From assembly GCA_045106955.1 (NCBI GenBank), contig JBGCFO010000018.1, positions 34,906 to 98,905 of the forward strand: DNA of 64,000 nucleotides, written 5' to 3'. Of the stretch, positions 18,634 to 26,653 are shown in pieces. Made by a program: the position numbers and the translations under genes. This stretch comes from JBGCFO01 sp045106955. Lineage in GTDB: Bacteria > Pseudomonadota > Alphaproteobacteria > Rickettsiales > Rickettsiaceae. The notes beneath the pieces were generated by a model. The model was given only the letters and a program-made list of their open reading frames with translations. It was not told the DNA's origin and did no database searches. The stretch's first letter is position 1, and every line of letters starts with the position of its first letter.

Positions 18634-20052
18634 ATGAATAATGCGCCTTCTAATCAGCTAAGCTTGTTTGGGTTTTTGATGATTACATCATCCATGGTAG
18701 TGAGTCTTTATACTTACCCGACATTTGCAACTTCTGGATTTGCAGCGGTATTTTTTCTATTCGCAGCAGGATTTCTTTGGTTTATTCCTGTATGTTTAGT
18801 TGCCGCTGAATTAGGAACTGGTGGCAATGGCTGGTCAGATTCTGGGGTTTTTAGCTGGGGCAAGGCCGCATTTGGCCCTAGATGGGGTTTTTGCATGATA
18901 TTTTCTCAATGGTTTGAGATCCTTCTTGGATTTATACCAATGTTATATTTTGTATCAAATGGCTTAGGATATACATTTGATATAGCTGATTTTCAAAATC
19001 CAACTTTGATTCAGTTAATTTTAACTCTAGTTATATTTTGGGGAATTACTTTTGCAAACTTCTTTGGCACAAAAGTTACTAAATTTATCGCTACATACTC
19101 ATTTTTTATCGGAATAGTTTTTCCTATGATCGTATTAATCATTTTGGGAATTCTTTATATTCTCGATGGAAATTCAATACAGATTAAATTTACTGAGAGC
19201 AAGTTTTTCCCAAATTTTAGTACAATTACATCACTAGTAGTGCTAGTATCTTTCGTACTTTCTTATATGGGAGCTGAGGCTTCAGCAGTGCATGTAAATA
19301 GCTTAAAAAACCCTGGTAGAGATTACCCTTTAGCAACTTTGATATTAGTTATAATGACTATTATCATTGGTTCTTCGACGTCCCTTACAATTGCTATGAT
19401 TATCCCTCATGACAAAATCTCTCTTAGCGCAGGAATTTTTGAAGCATTTAAATTTTTATTTGAATATCATAATATAATGTGGTTGTTTTATCCATTTGCA
19501 TTTATTGTATCCATAAGTGCAATTGGTAAAATTTCCTCTTGGATTAATGGCCCTGTAAATGGCATGAAATCTACGGCTAAACTTGGTATTATCCCTGAGT
19601 ATTTTGCTAAAATCAATTCTCATGAAATGCCTGTGCGACTTATTGTATTACAAGGTGCAATAGTATCATTCTGGCTTGCCTTGGTTACAAGCGCTGGCGT
19701 CTTAACTCATAGTGAGGATATGGCGTTCTTTACAGCAATGACCTTGACAGTGATTATATATCTTACAATGTATATGTTACTATTTGCAAGCTACATATAT
19801 CTTAAAATTACAGTTCCACATTCAGTAAATCCAAGAAAATTTAATATGCCTAGCTCTGTTGGTATTTCCTTAAGTGCAATTGGCTTATTATCTACCTTTA
19901 TCGCTTTCTGCGTATCATTTGCGCGCCCTAGCACTGTTAAGAAAGAAGTATATACAGACTATCTTGTAGCTTTAATAGTATGTTATGTCATAACAATGAT
20001 TATCCCGCATGTTATTTACAGTATTAGTAAATTTCATAAGCAGAAATCTTAG
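18634..20052 (+). CDS. APC-family amino acid transporter (glutamate/GABA antiporter-like)
   Basis: The 472-residue inner-membrane protein has about twelve hydrophobic segments. The N-terminal helix FGFLMITSSMVVSLYTYPTF, the PVCLVAAELGTGGNGWSDSG loop and FVLSYMGAEASAVHVN match the glutamate:GABA antiporter branch of the APC superfamily. Rickettsiales import many host amino acids through such carriers. I start at the ATG at 18634; the in-frame TTG just before it is less likely. Monocistronic, with a terminator-like hairpin about 40 bp downstream. The exact substrate is uncertain. Confidence 0.85.
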   Translation: MNNAPSNQLSLFGFLMITSSMVVSLYTYPTFATSGFAAVFFLFAAGFLWFIPVCLVAAELGTGGNGWSDSGVFSWGKAAFGPRWGFCMIFSQWFEILLGFIPMLYFVSNGLGYTFDIADFQNPTLIQLILTLVIFWGITFANFFGTKVTKFIATYSFFIGIVFPMIVLIILGILYILDGNSIQIKFTESKFFPNFSTITSLVVLVSFVLSYMGAEASAVHVNSLKNPGRDYPLATLILVIMTIIIGSSTSLTIAMIIPHDKISLSAGIFEAFKFLFEYHNIMWLFYPFAFIVSISAIGKISSWINGPVNGMKSTAKLGIIPEYFAKINSHEMPVRLIVLQGAIVSFWLALVTSAGVLTHSEDMAFFTAMTLTVIIYLTMYMLLFASYIYLKITVPHSVNPRKFNMPSSVGISLSAIGLLSTFIAFCVSFARPSTVKKEVYTDYLVALIVCYVITMIIPHVIYSISKFHKQKS

Positions 20053-20089
20053 GCTTTAACTATAAATTAAATTATAGCAAGTAATATTT

Positions 20090-20119
20090 TATTCATTAAA
20101 CTTGTTTGATGAATATTTT
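20090..20119 (+). terminator. Terminator-like hairpin after the permease gene
   Basis: TATTCATTAAA (20090-20100) pairs with TTTGATGAATA (20105-20115) around a CTTG loop, an 11-bp stem with one G-T pair, followed by TTTT. The stem is AT-rich and the T run short, so this is a moderate call. Confidence 0.45.
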
Positions 20120-20209
20120 AAATGTATATTGCTACATGAAACCATATATGGTATCAATAGTTACTATAACTAAGCTTAAGATTAAAAAAACTATATTACT
20201 GAATTAATT

Positions 20210-21418
20210 ATGTCGATTATATCAAACAGACTTAAATCTATAAAACCTTCTCCAACCCTAAGTGTGGTACAGGCTGCAAATGAAATCAAAGCTAAAGGGA
20301 TTGATATTATCTCTCTTGGTGCTGGTGAACCAGATTTTGACACTTCAAAAAATATTAAAAATGCAGCGATAGATGCTATAAATGCTGGGCATACTAAATA
20401 TACAAATGTTAATGGAACAAGTGAATTAATAAAAGCGATTCAAAATAAATTCAAAAGAGAGAATAATATAGAATATAATGCTAATGAAATTATAGTTAGT
20501 ACTGGAGCAAAACAAGTTATTTATAATTTATTTATGGCTTCAATTAATAATGGAGATGAGGTTATCATTCCAGCTCCTTATTGGGTATCATACCCAGATG
20601 TAGTTTTATTAGCTGGCGGTGTTCCAATGATTGTGCAATGCCCTGTTTCGCAAAATTTTAAACTTACCAAAGAGATATTAAGCAATGCCATTACGCCTCG
20701 CACTAAATGGTTGATCTTGAATTCTCCTAGTAATCCGACTGGAGCTGCATATTTATTGCATGAACTTAATGATATTGCGCAAGTATTACGTCAAAATCCT
20801 CATGTGCATGTTATGTCGGATGATATTTATGAACATATTATATTTGATGGATTTAAATTTCATACTATTGCAGAAATTGCTCCTGATTTAAAAGATAGGA
20901 TATTTACTATTAATGGCGTTTCTAAGGCTTATGCAATGACCGGATGGCGCATTGGCTATGGGGCTGGATCTAGTGATTTGATTAAAGCAATGTCGATGAT
21001 ACAATCTCAAAGTACATCTAACGCATGTTCGATAAGTCAAATGGCTGCTATAGAAGCAATTAATGGAAATCAAGATTTTATTATAGCTAATGCAATAACA
21101 TTTCAGAAAAGACGGGATCTCGCTTTATCAATACTCAATGACATTCCTGGAATTACCTGTTATAAACCAGAGGGTGCGTTTTATCTTTTTCCGAAATGTA
21201 AAGATTTATTTGGCAGAGTTACTCCATCTGGCAATAAAATTGCCAATAGTAATGACCTTGCTAAATATTTATTAGAATATGCAAATGTTGCAGTTGTACC
21301 TGGCGTTGCATTTGGCCTTGAAGGGCATTTCCGTATTTCATATGCAACATCGCTGGACATTATTGAAGAATCTTGTAGACGAATTTCAAAAGCTTGTAGT
21401 CAATTAAAGCGTGATTAA
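20210..21418 (+). CDS. aspC: Aspartate aminotransferase (class I, PLP-dependent)
   Basis: The enzyme interconverts aspartate and 2-oxoglutarate with oxaloacetate and glutamate, linking amino-acid import to the TCA cycle. The 402 residues are full length for the Ibeta aspartate/prephenate aminotransferase group. Readable elements are SLGAGEPDFDTS near the N-terminus, NSPSNPTGA (about 167-175), the PLP lysine in SKAYAMTGWR (about 238-247) and the C-terminal FRISYATS. It overlaps the following DUF374 gene by 8 bp. Confidence 0.93.
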   Translation: MSIISNRLKSIKPSPTLSVVQAANEIKAKGIDIISLGAGEPDFDTSKNIKNAAIDAINAGHTKYTNVNGTSELIKAIQNKFKRENNIEYNANEIIVSTGAKQVIYNLFMASINNGDEVIIPAPYWVSYPDVVLLAGGVPMIVQCPVSQNFKLTKEILSNAITPRTKWLILNSPSNPTGAAYLLHELNDIAQVLRQNPHVHVMSDDIYEHIIFDGFKFHTIAEIAPDLKDRIFTINGVSKAYAMTGWRIGYGAGSSDLIKAMSMIQSQSTSNACSISQMAAIEAINGNQDFIIANAITFQKRRDLALSILNDIPGITCYKPEGAFYLFPKCKDLFGRVTPSGNKIANSNDLAKYLLEYANVAVVPGVAFGLEGHFRISYATSLDIIEESCRRISKACSQLKRD

Positions 21419-22064
21419 GAAATATTTTAAAAATCTTTTAAATAACGACAAATCAATATTGCCGAATATATTATTGGGCATATTGATCTTATATTTAAAA
21501 TTTGTATATTTTACATCTCGTTGGAATTATATTTTTTCAGATAGGTATAGCAAGGGAGATTTTCAGAATGCCCAAGGAACTGCTATTGTTTTTTGGCATG
21601 ATGTTCTAGCTTTTGCTTCAATATTGCTCAAATTACAACCAAATACAGTTGCCCTCGTCTCTCCCCATAGTGATGGTAAAATTATCAATAAAGTTGTCAC
21701 TGGTTTTGGCTGTGGGACGATCGAAGGATCTACCAATAAAAATGCAATGGCTTCGGTTAGGCAGATTATTAGAATTTTGAAATCTGGTACAAATCTTGCA
21801 ATTACTCCAGATGGTCCAAGGGGTCCCGCGCATCAAGTGAATAGCAACATCACTCAAATAGTAAAAAAGTATAATTTTAAAATAATTGCAGTATCTTTTG
21901 TCAGCACTAGATATTTTCGATTAAAAAGCTGGGACAAAATGATGATTCCATTGCCTTTTTCATGTATTACAGTTCAATTTAGCGATCTTATAAAATTCTC
22001 AGATGATAAAGATAAAGCTCATAATGATCAAATGTTGCTTAATGCATTAACGCCTTTTAAGTAA
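21411..22064 (+). CDS. DUF374 lysophospholipid acyltransferase-family protein
   Basis: The 217 residues match DUF374, a branch of the LPLAT acyltransferases. The FWHDVLAF segment (about 50-57) stands in for the H-x4-D catalytic motif, and ITPDGPRGPAHQ (about 126-137) is the family's substrate motif; a hydrophobic segment lies near residues 18-33. Its role is probably in membrane lipid or lipid A modification, which fits a genome that keeps LPS genes, but the substrate is unknown. It starts with GTG inside the aspC end (8-bp overlap). Confidence 0.85.
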   Translation: MIKKYFKNLLNNDKSILPNILLGILILYLKFVYFTSRWNYIFSDRYSKGDFQNAQGTAIVFWHDVLAFASILLKLQPNTVALVSPHSDGKIINKVVTGFGCGTIEGSTNKNAMASVRQIIRILKSGTNLAITPDGPRGPAHQVNSNITQIVKKYNFKIIAVSFVSTRYFRLKSWDKMMIPLPFSCITVQFSDLIKFSDDKDKAHNDQMLLNALTPFK

Positions 22065-22129
22065 TATACTGCTCAACATAAGGCCATCACTGCAATACTT
22101 GTTACGAATGATGATGATTCTATCCTTAA

Positions 22130-22957
22130 TTAAATATAATATTTTAGTTTAACATTAAATTCTGCGCCGAATATAAAAATAATGTTAATAATATAAAAGA
22201 AAATTAGAGTTACAATAACACTTCCTACTGAGCCATAAACTACATTTAATTGATTATAATACATTAAATATTTTGAAAATAAATATCCAGTAATTATCCA
22301 TGCAAATACAGTTATTAAAGTTCCAGGTATAATTTCTATGAATTTAATTTTGATACTAGGAATGATATAGTAGAAAGTTGATACACTAAAAAATAATATC
22401 ACAAAGGTAAATATATGCCTAGAAAAATACAAAAGCCATTCATAACCATCAATTAACTCTAAAATTGCTGGTACCTTTTTGAGTATTATGGGAACTACAA
22501 ATAATATAAGCATTGAAAAACTAATGACGCAGCTGATAATAAAAAATTGCAATATACTAAGCATTCTACGCCAAATATATGCCGGAGGAGAAGTGATATG
22601 ATATGCGCGATTTAATATTGTTTTCATGCATTCTACGAATGACGACGCCGTCCATACGCTGCCAACTATAGCTAAAGTTAAAAGGCTTTGAGGAGGTGAT
22701 TGAGTGAGCTCATCAGCTCTTACTCTGATAACTTCTGTAGTATTATATGGCATATTATTGACCAAAAAATCAACAAATTGCTTGCCAAGATCTGAGGCTC
22801 CAATGAAACTTGTTAACGCCAAGAAGAACACTAAAAATGGGAATACAGATAATAATACCATAAATGACATATACCCAGCATGTTCAATGCCATCGTGATC
22901 TATAGTTTGTATTATAGCGTCATAAATACAGTTTGATATCTTTGTTATCCAGCTCAT
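22130..22957 (-). CDS. YihY/BrkB family inner-membrane protein
   Basis: The 275-residue protein has about six membrane helices and the family features: an N-terminal DGIEHAGYMSFMVLLSVFPF segment, the SLLTLAIVGSVWTASSF helix, and a C-terminal half ending near YGSVGSVIVTLIFFYI. Members were once annotated as ribonuclease BN or serum-resistance protein BrkB, but neither activity is established. It lies 14 bp downstream of lptB and faces the DUF374 gene tail to tail. Confidence 0.88.
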   Translation of the reverse strand: MSWITKISNCIYDAIIQTIDHDGIEHAGYMSFMVLLSVFPFLVFFLALTSFIGASDLGKQFVDFLVNNMPYNTTEVIRVRADELTQSPPQSLLTLAIVGSVWTASSFVECMKTILNRAYHITSPPAYIWRRMLSILQFFIISCVISFSMLILFVVPIILKKVPAILELIDGYEWLLYFSRHIFTFVILFFSVSTFYYIIPSIKIKFIEIIPGTLITVFAWIITGYLFSKYLMYYNQLNVVYGSVGSVIVTLIFFYIINIIFIFGAEFNVKLKYYI

Positions 22958-22971
22958 TATGAGATAATTAT

Positions 22972-23715
22972 TTATTGATTTATTTGTTCTTGTTCAAAAT
23001 ATTCTCCGAGATATACTTGGCGTACTTTTTCGTGATTAATAATATCAGATTTACTGCCTTCTATTAATATTTTACCATCATATACTACATATCCACGATC
23101 TATCATATCTAATGCATCTCTTACATTATGATCTGTAACTAGCAAGCCAATATTAAAATTATCTTTTAAATGTATTAGCATGTCTTTGATTTCATTAATC
23201 GTTAATGGATCAATACCGGCTAATGGCTCATCTAACATAATAAATTTTGGATTTACAGCCAATGCTCTAGCAATTTCTAACCTACGCCTTTCACCGCCTG
23301 AAAGGTTTAATGCTGATGAATGTTTTAGATGCGTGATAGAAAATTTAGAAAGTAATTGCTCAGCTCGTTCTTCTACGTCTTTGTTATTCTTGTATACTAA
23401 TTCTAAAACTGCTTTTAAATTATCATATACAGATAAACCTCGAAAAATAGATGGCTCTTGAGGTAAATAGCAAATACCCATTTTTGCTCTTATATGAATA
23501 GGCAATCTCGTGATATCTGTATCATTGAACATAATTTGCCCTTTGTCTGGATTAGTAAGTCCAATAATAGTATTAAAGCATGTAGTTTTACCAGCGCCGT
23601 TTGGTCCAAATAAACCTACGATTTCACCTTGAGATAAATGCAATGAGATATCTTGTAATACGATTTTTTTATTATAGTACTTTGAAATATGAATTGCTGA
23701 TAATTTATTATTCAT
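22972..23715 (-). CDS. lptB: LPS export ABC transporter ATP-binding protein
   Basis: LptB powers extraction of LPS from the inner membrane by LptFG. The 247 residues show Walker A in GPNGAGKTT (about 36-44), the Q-loop CYLPQEPSIF, the signature LNLSGGERRRLEIARAL, Walker B FIMLDEPLAGIDP and the switch-His in LLVTDHNV. It is separated from lptA by a 138-bp gap that holds a 47-bp element also found upstream of kdsD, so it may have its own promoter. Confidence 0.96.
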   Translation of the reverse strand: MNNKLSAIHISKYYNKKIVLQDISLHLSQGEIVGLFGPNGAGKTTCFNTIIGLTNPDKGQIMFNDTDITRLPIHIRAKMGICYLPQEPSIFRGLSVYDNLKAVLELVYKNNKDVEERAEQLLSKFSITHLKHSSALNLSGGERRRLEIARALAVNPKFIMLDEPLAGIDPLTINEIKDMLIHLKDNFNIGLLVTDHNVRDALDMIDRGYVVYDGKILIEGSKSDIINHEKVRQVYLGEYFEQEQINQ

Positions 23716-23746
23716 TGAAGCTTGATTATATTAATAAAATTGTCAT

Positions 23747-23793
23747 TTTAAATAAATTTTAGCCTTTTTAATTATAAATTCATAGATCTTTTT
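23747..23793 (-). repeat. 47-bp element, copy upstream of lptB
   Basis: On the minus strand this copy begins AAAAAGATCTATGAATTTA and ends ATTTAAA, 31 bp before the lptB start. By eye, 39 of 47 positions match the copy upstream of kdsD (25587-25633), including the first 19 bases exactly. It has the same orientation relative to the downstream gene in both places. It could be a shared regulatory region or a small dispersed repeat. Confidence 0.7.
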
Positions 23794-23853
23794 CTCTGTT
23801 CAAGATATTCATTATTCGAGCTAATAGTCTATATGTTTACAAAGATGGCCTTA

Positions 23854-24291
23854 TTAAAAAATTTTGTTATCAGAACTAATAGACGGATAATAGGATAAAG
23901 AATTGGTTTTTAATATCTGGTTATCCTTAGATAATAATACATCCCCTGATACTTGTAATTTCTTTTCAAATACATTGTATTGAGCACTGTTTGCAATTAA
24001 GGTAAAATTATTCTCTTTATCTTGAGCAAAAAATTTATTTGGAATCAGTATTTTATCTATTTTGATATCTTTTATTGATTGATTTGCATCGTACACCACT
24101 TTGATGCTAGTAGTTTTAAGAGTTAAATTCCCGATATTAGCTATGACATTTCCTGTAAAATGAGCTATATGCTCCACATTATTTATAGTTAAGTCATCAG
24201 AATCGATATATATATCTTTGTATGATAAATCAGCATGCGCTTGAGGCATAAACAATATAATACATAATATATATCTGATAATTTTAATCAT
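23854..24291 (-). CDS. lptA: LPS transport periplasmic protein LptA
   Basis: LptA forms the periplasmic bridge carrying LPS to the outer membrane. The 145-residue protein has a signal peptide (about 1-20, ending HADL) and the OstA-like beta-jellyroll repeats, including NNVEHIAHFTGNVIANIGNL and KLQVSGDVLLSKDNQ. The position after lptC (10-bp gap) and before lptB fits. It is somewhat short for the family but looks complete. Confidence 0.85.
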   Translation of the reverse strand: MIKIIRYILCIILFMPQAHADLSYKDIYIDSDDLTINNVEHIAHFTGNVIANIGNLTLKTTSIKVVYDANQSIKDIKIDKILIPNKFFAQDKENNFTLIANSAQYNVFEKKLQVSGDVLLSKDNQILKTNSLSYYPSISSDNKIF

Positions 24292-24301
24292 ATTTGTTAT
24301 G

Positions 24302-24916
24302 TTAATTCATTGTTTTAAAGTTTGAAACATCAATTTTAGTTTTTACATTGCCCTTGAATTTAATGATATCAGTATTCTGTATAATTTCTAATTTATCAGA
24401 TACAATATCGCTATTATTCAATTTTACTGATACTCCATGATTGCTGTAAATATTATTATTAATTAAATCTATAGCAAGCTCTTTTGAGTTAATCATAGCA
24501 TTTTTCATACTTAATTGCACAAATTCTTGTAACATTATAAGATTGGTGGAATCGTTGATAATGCCTTTATTGGCTTTTAATAATAAAGGTTCTGATTGCA
24601 ACTGATATTGACCATTGATATCATCTAATTTATAAATATTATCGTTAATTTTTATTGCTGACTTAGCATTTACATTGTAGTATCTTGAGCCCTTATCAAA
24701 ACCGCTAAAATTTGAATTATTAATTACTATATTAGAATTATTATTATGCTTATTATCAAGAATCTTCTTGTCAGTATCCAATGTATTTAATTTTTCTACG
24801 TTATTTGGTTGCAAGAATAAAAAACTATATGAGAAGAACATTATACATACAATGATCAATGCAGATATTATTTTTAATGCTAATACTAAAGCTCTATAAT
24901 TTATAATGATCTTCAT
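24302..24916 (-). CDS. lptC: LPS export ABC transporter periplasmic protein LptC
   Basis: LptC anchors the LPS bridge to the inner-membrane transporter. The 204 residues have one N-terminal membrane helix (about 9-32) and a periplasmic jellyroll domain. SAIKINDNIYKLDDINGQYQ and the alternating ELAIDLINNNIYSN and LEIIQNTDIIKFKGNVKTK strands fit the family. Sequence conservation in LptC is low, so order (kdsD-lptC-lptA-lptB) carries much of the call. Confidence 0.8.
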   Translation of the reverse strand: MKIIINYRALVLALKIISALIIVCIMFFSYSFLFLQPNNVEKLNTLDTDKKILDNKHNNNSNIVINNSNFSGFDKGSRYYNVNAKSAIKINDNIYKLDDINGQYQLQSEPLLLKANKGIINDSTNLIMLQEFVQLSMKNAMINSKELAIDLINNNIYSNHGVSVKLNNSDIVSDKLEIIQNTDIIKFKGNVKTKIDVSNFKTMN

Positions 24917-24939
24917 ATCAAGATATATGTTATTTTATT

Positions 24940-25536
24940 TCAAGATTTGTGATTAGAGAAGGCATTACGACCAATCCATCCTCCTGGATGGTAAGTATGA
25001 AAATCATTTTTCTTGAAATTTTTTGCCTCTTGTAACGCAATAGATATTGCATCGCCTATGGATAGAGCAAGTAGCACAGATGTCGTTGGCGCTCCAATTG
25101 ATGATGCTTCTTGGGTTTGTGGAATGTTTAGCAAAAAATCAGATTGATCAGCTAGGATCGAGACGGGATTCATAGTAATGATTGCAGTTTTAATATTAAA
25201 TTTTCGACAGTAATGTAATATGCTAAGCAATTCTTGAGTCTCACCGGAGTTAGAGATCATGATAACCATATCTTTGCTAGTTATCATTCCTAAATCCCCG
25301 TGACTAGCCTCTGTTGGATGCACATAAAAAGCAATTGTACCAGTTGAAGATAAGCTTTTGCTGATTTTTTGCGCCGCATAACCGCTCTTTCCTAAGCCGG
25401 TCATAATTACACTACCTTCAAGTTGTAAAATATAATCGATAACTTCATCAAAACTTTTAGGAATATTTTTTGATAAGATTTGAAGTGCATTAGATTCTTC
25501 TTGAATCACTCTTTTGGCTATTTCTATGTGTTTCAT
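24940..25536 (-). CDS. kdsD: Arabinose-5-phosphate isomerase (KdsD/KpsF type), SIS domain only
   Basis: The enzyme converts ribulose-5-phosphate to arabinose-5-phosphate, the first step towards Kdo. The 198 residues are the SIS domain alone: MTGLGKSGYAAQKI (about 41-54), HPTEASHGDLGMI (about 78-90), SNSGETQELL and the end HPGGWIGRNAF. Typical KdsD is about 320-330 residues with a C-terminal CBS pair; here the protein stops right after the HPGG-x-x-GR motif, and the 23-bp gap to lptC leaves no room for CBS remnants. Loss of CBS is a clean truncation and should leave the active site intact. Confidence 0.88.
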   Translation of the reverse strand: MKHIEIAKRVIQEESNALQILSKNIPKSFDEVIDYILQLEGSVIMTGLGKSGYAAQKISKSLSSTGTIAFYVHPTEASHGDLGMITSKDMVIMISNSGETQELLSILHYCRKFNIKTAIITMNPVSILADQSDFLLNIPQTQEASSIGAPTTSVLLALSIGDAISIALQEAKNFKKNDFHTYHPGGWIGRNAFSNHKS

Positions 25537-25586
25537 GATACTTAATTATAAATGATATTTTTAAAAGCCCATCGATAAAAATTTGC

Positions 25587-25633
25587 TTTAAATGGAGTTT
25601 AATCATTTTGATTGTAAATTCATAGATCTTTTT
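25587..25633 (-). repeat. 47-bp element, copy upstream of kdsD
   Basis: This copy ends 50 bp before the kdsD start in the gap between era and kdsD. It pairs with the copy at 23747-23793, with eight mismatches by eye. The first 19 bases on the minus strand are identical. Confidence 0.7.
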
Positions 25634-25733
25634 AAAAATAAACTAAATGGCGTAGTAAATTTTTTGTACCATAGACCTAATTGCATTTCATAATTTAATT
25701 TACATAACATTGAGTTTTAAACATATTTGAACA

Positions 25734-26627
25734 TCATTGAAGAAATTGCGCCGAGCTCTCCCAATTATTTCTAACTTTTATAAATAGAAATAAATGTATT
25801 TTAATTCCGAGCACTTCTTCGATTTCTTTGCGAGATTTTAAACCAATATGTTTAATCGAAATACCTCTTTTACCTAAAATCATCATTTTATAATTCTCTC
25901 TTGAAACTACAATGATTTGATTAATTTTAACAGAACCATCTGCTAATTCTTCCCATAGCTCATTATGCACAGTAAGATTATATGGCAATTCTTGGTGCGT
26001 ATTTAAAAACAATTGCTTCCTTGTTATTTCTGACGCTAAGAACTTCATAGGCAGATTGGTAATAGCATTTTCATCATAAAGCCACGGTGAATTCTTTGCG
26101 CAACTCAATATATAGTCTAACAATTCATCTAATCCATAACCATGTGTCGCAGAGATTTTAAAGATGTTTGAGTTATGATACTTAGACAGTATATATTCTT
26201 CGATATTTTTTATAGATTTTGAATTTAAATCAATTTTATTGAGCAAAAATACTGGATTTACATGTTGATTAATACGTTCTAAGATTTTTATTGTTTCATG
26301 ATTTAAGGCTTCTGAAGAATCAATAATCACCATCGCTATATCCGTTGAATGTAAGCTAGACCAAGCGCATCTGACCATTGCTCTTTCTAATGTTTTTTTT
26401 GGCTCAAATATCCCAGGCGTATCTAAAATGATTACCTGGGTGTTTTTTATATTAACAACTCCAGTAATTATAGATCTAGTAGTTTGTACTTTATGAGTAA
26501 CTATAGATAATGTATGGCCAATAATATTATTTAACAAAGAAGATTTACCTGCATTTGGCTTACCAACAATACACATTGATAAGAGTTTTTGAGTAATAGA
26601 ATGTTTTGTATTAACTTGTTGACTCAT
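25734..26627 (-). CDS. era: GTPase Era
   Basis: Era is a 16S rRNA-binding GTPase needed for maturation of the small ribosomal subunit. The 297 residues have the G domain with GKPNAGKSS (G1, about 22-30), DTPGIFEP (G3) and LLNKIDL (G4), followed by the KH domain with GKRGISIKHIGLKSRKEIEE. The N-terminal ten residues before the G domain are variable. It lies 26 bp downstream of uvrA and 197 bp upstream of kdsD. Confidence 0.96.
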   Translation of the reverse strand: MSQQVNTKHSITQKLLSMCIVGKPNAGKSSLLNNIIGHTLSIVTHKVQTTRSIITGVVNIKNTQVIILDTPGIFEPKKTLERAMVRCAWSSLHSTDIAMVIIDSSEALNHETIKILERINQHVNPVFLLNKIDLNSKSIKNIEEYILSKYHNSNIFKISATHGYGLDELLDYILSCAKNSPWLYDENAITNLPMKFLASEITRKQLFLNTHQELPYNLTVHNELWEELADGSVKINQIIVVSRENYKMMILGKRGISIKHIGLKSRKEIEEVLGIKIHLFLFIKVRNNWESSAQFLQ

Positions 26628-26653
26628 TCTTGGCTTGTTATTTATTTAATATG

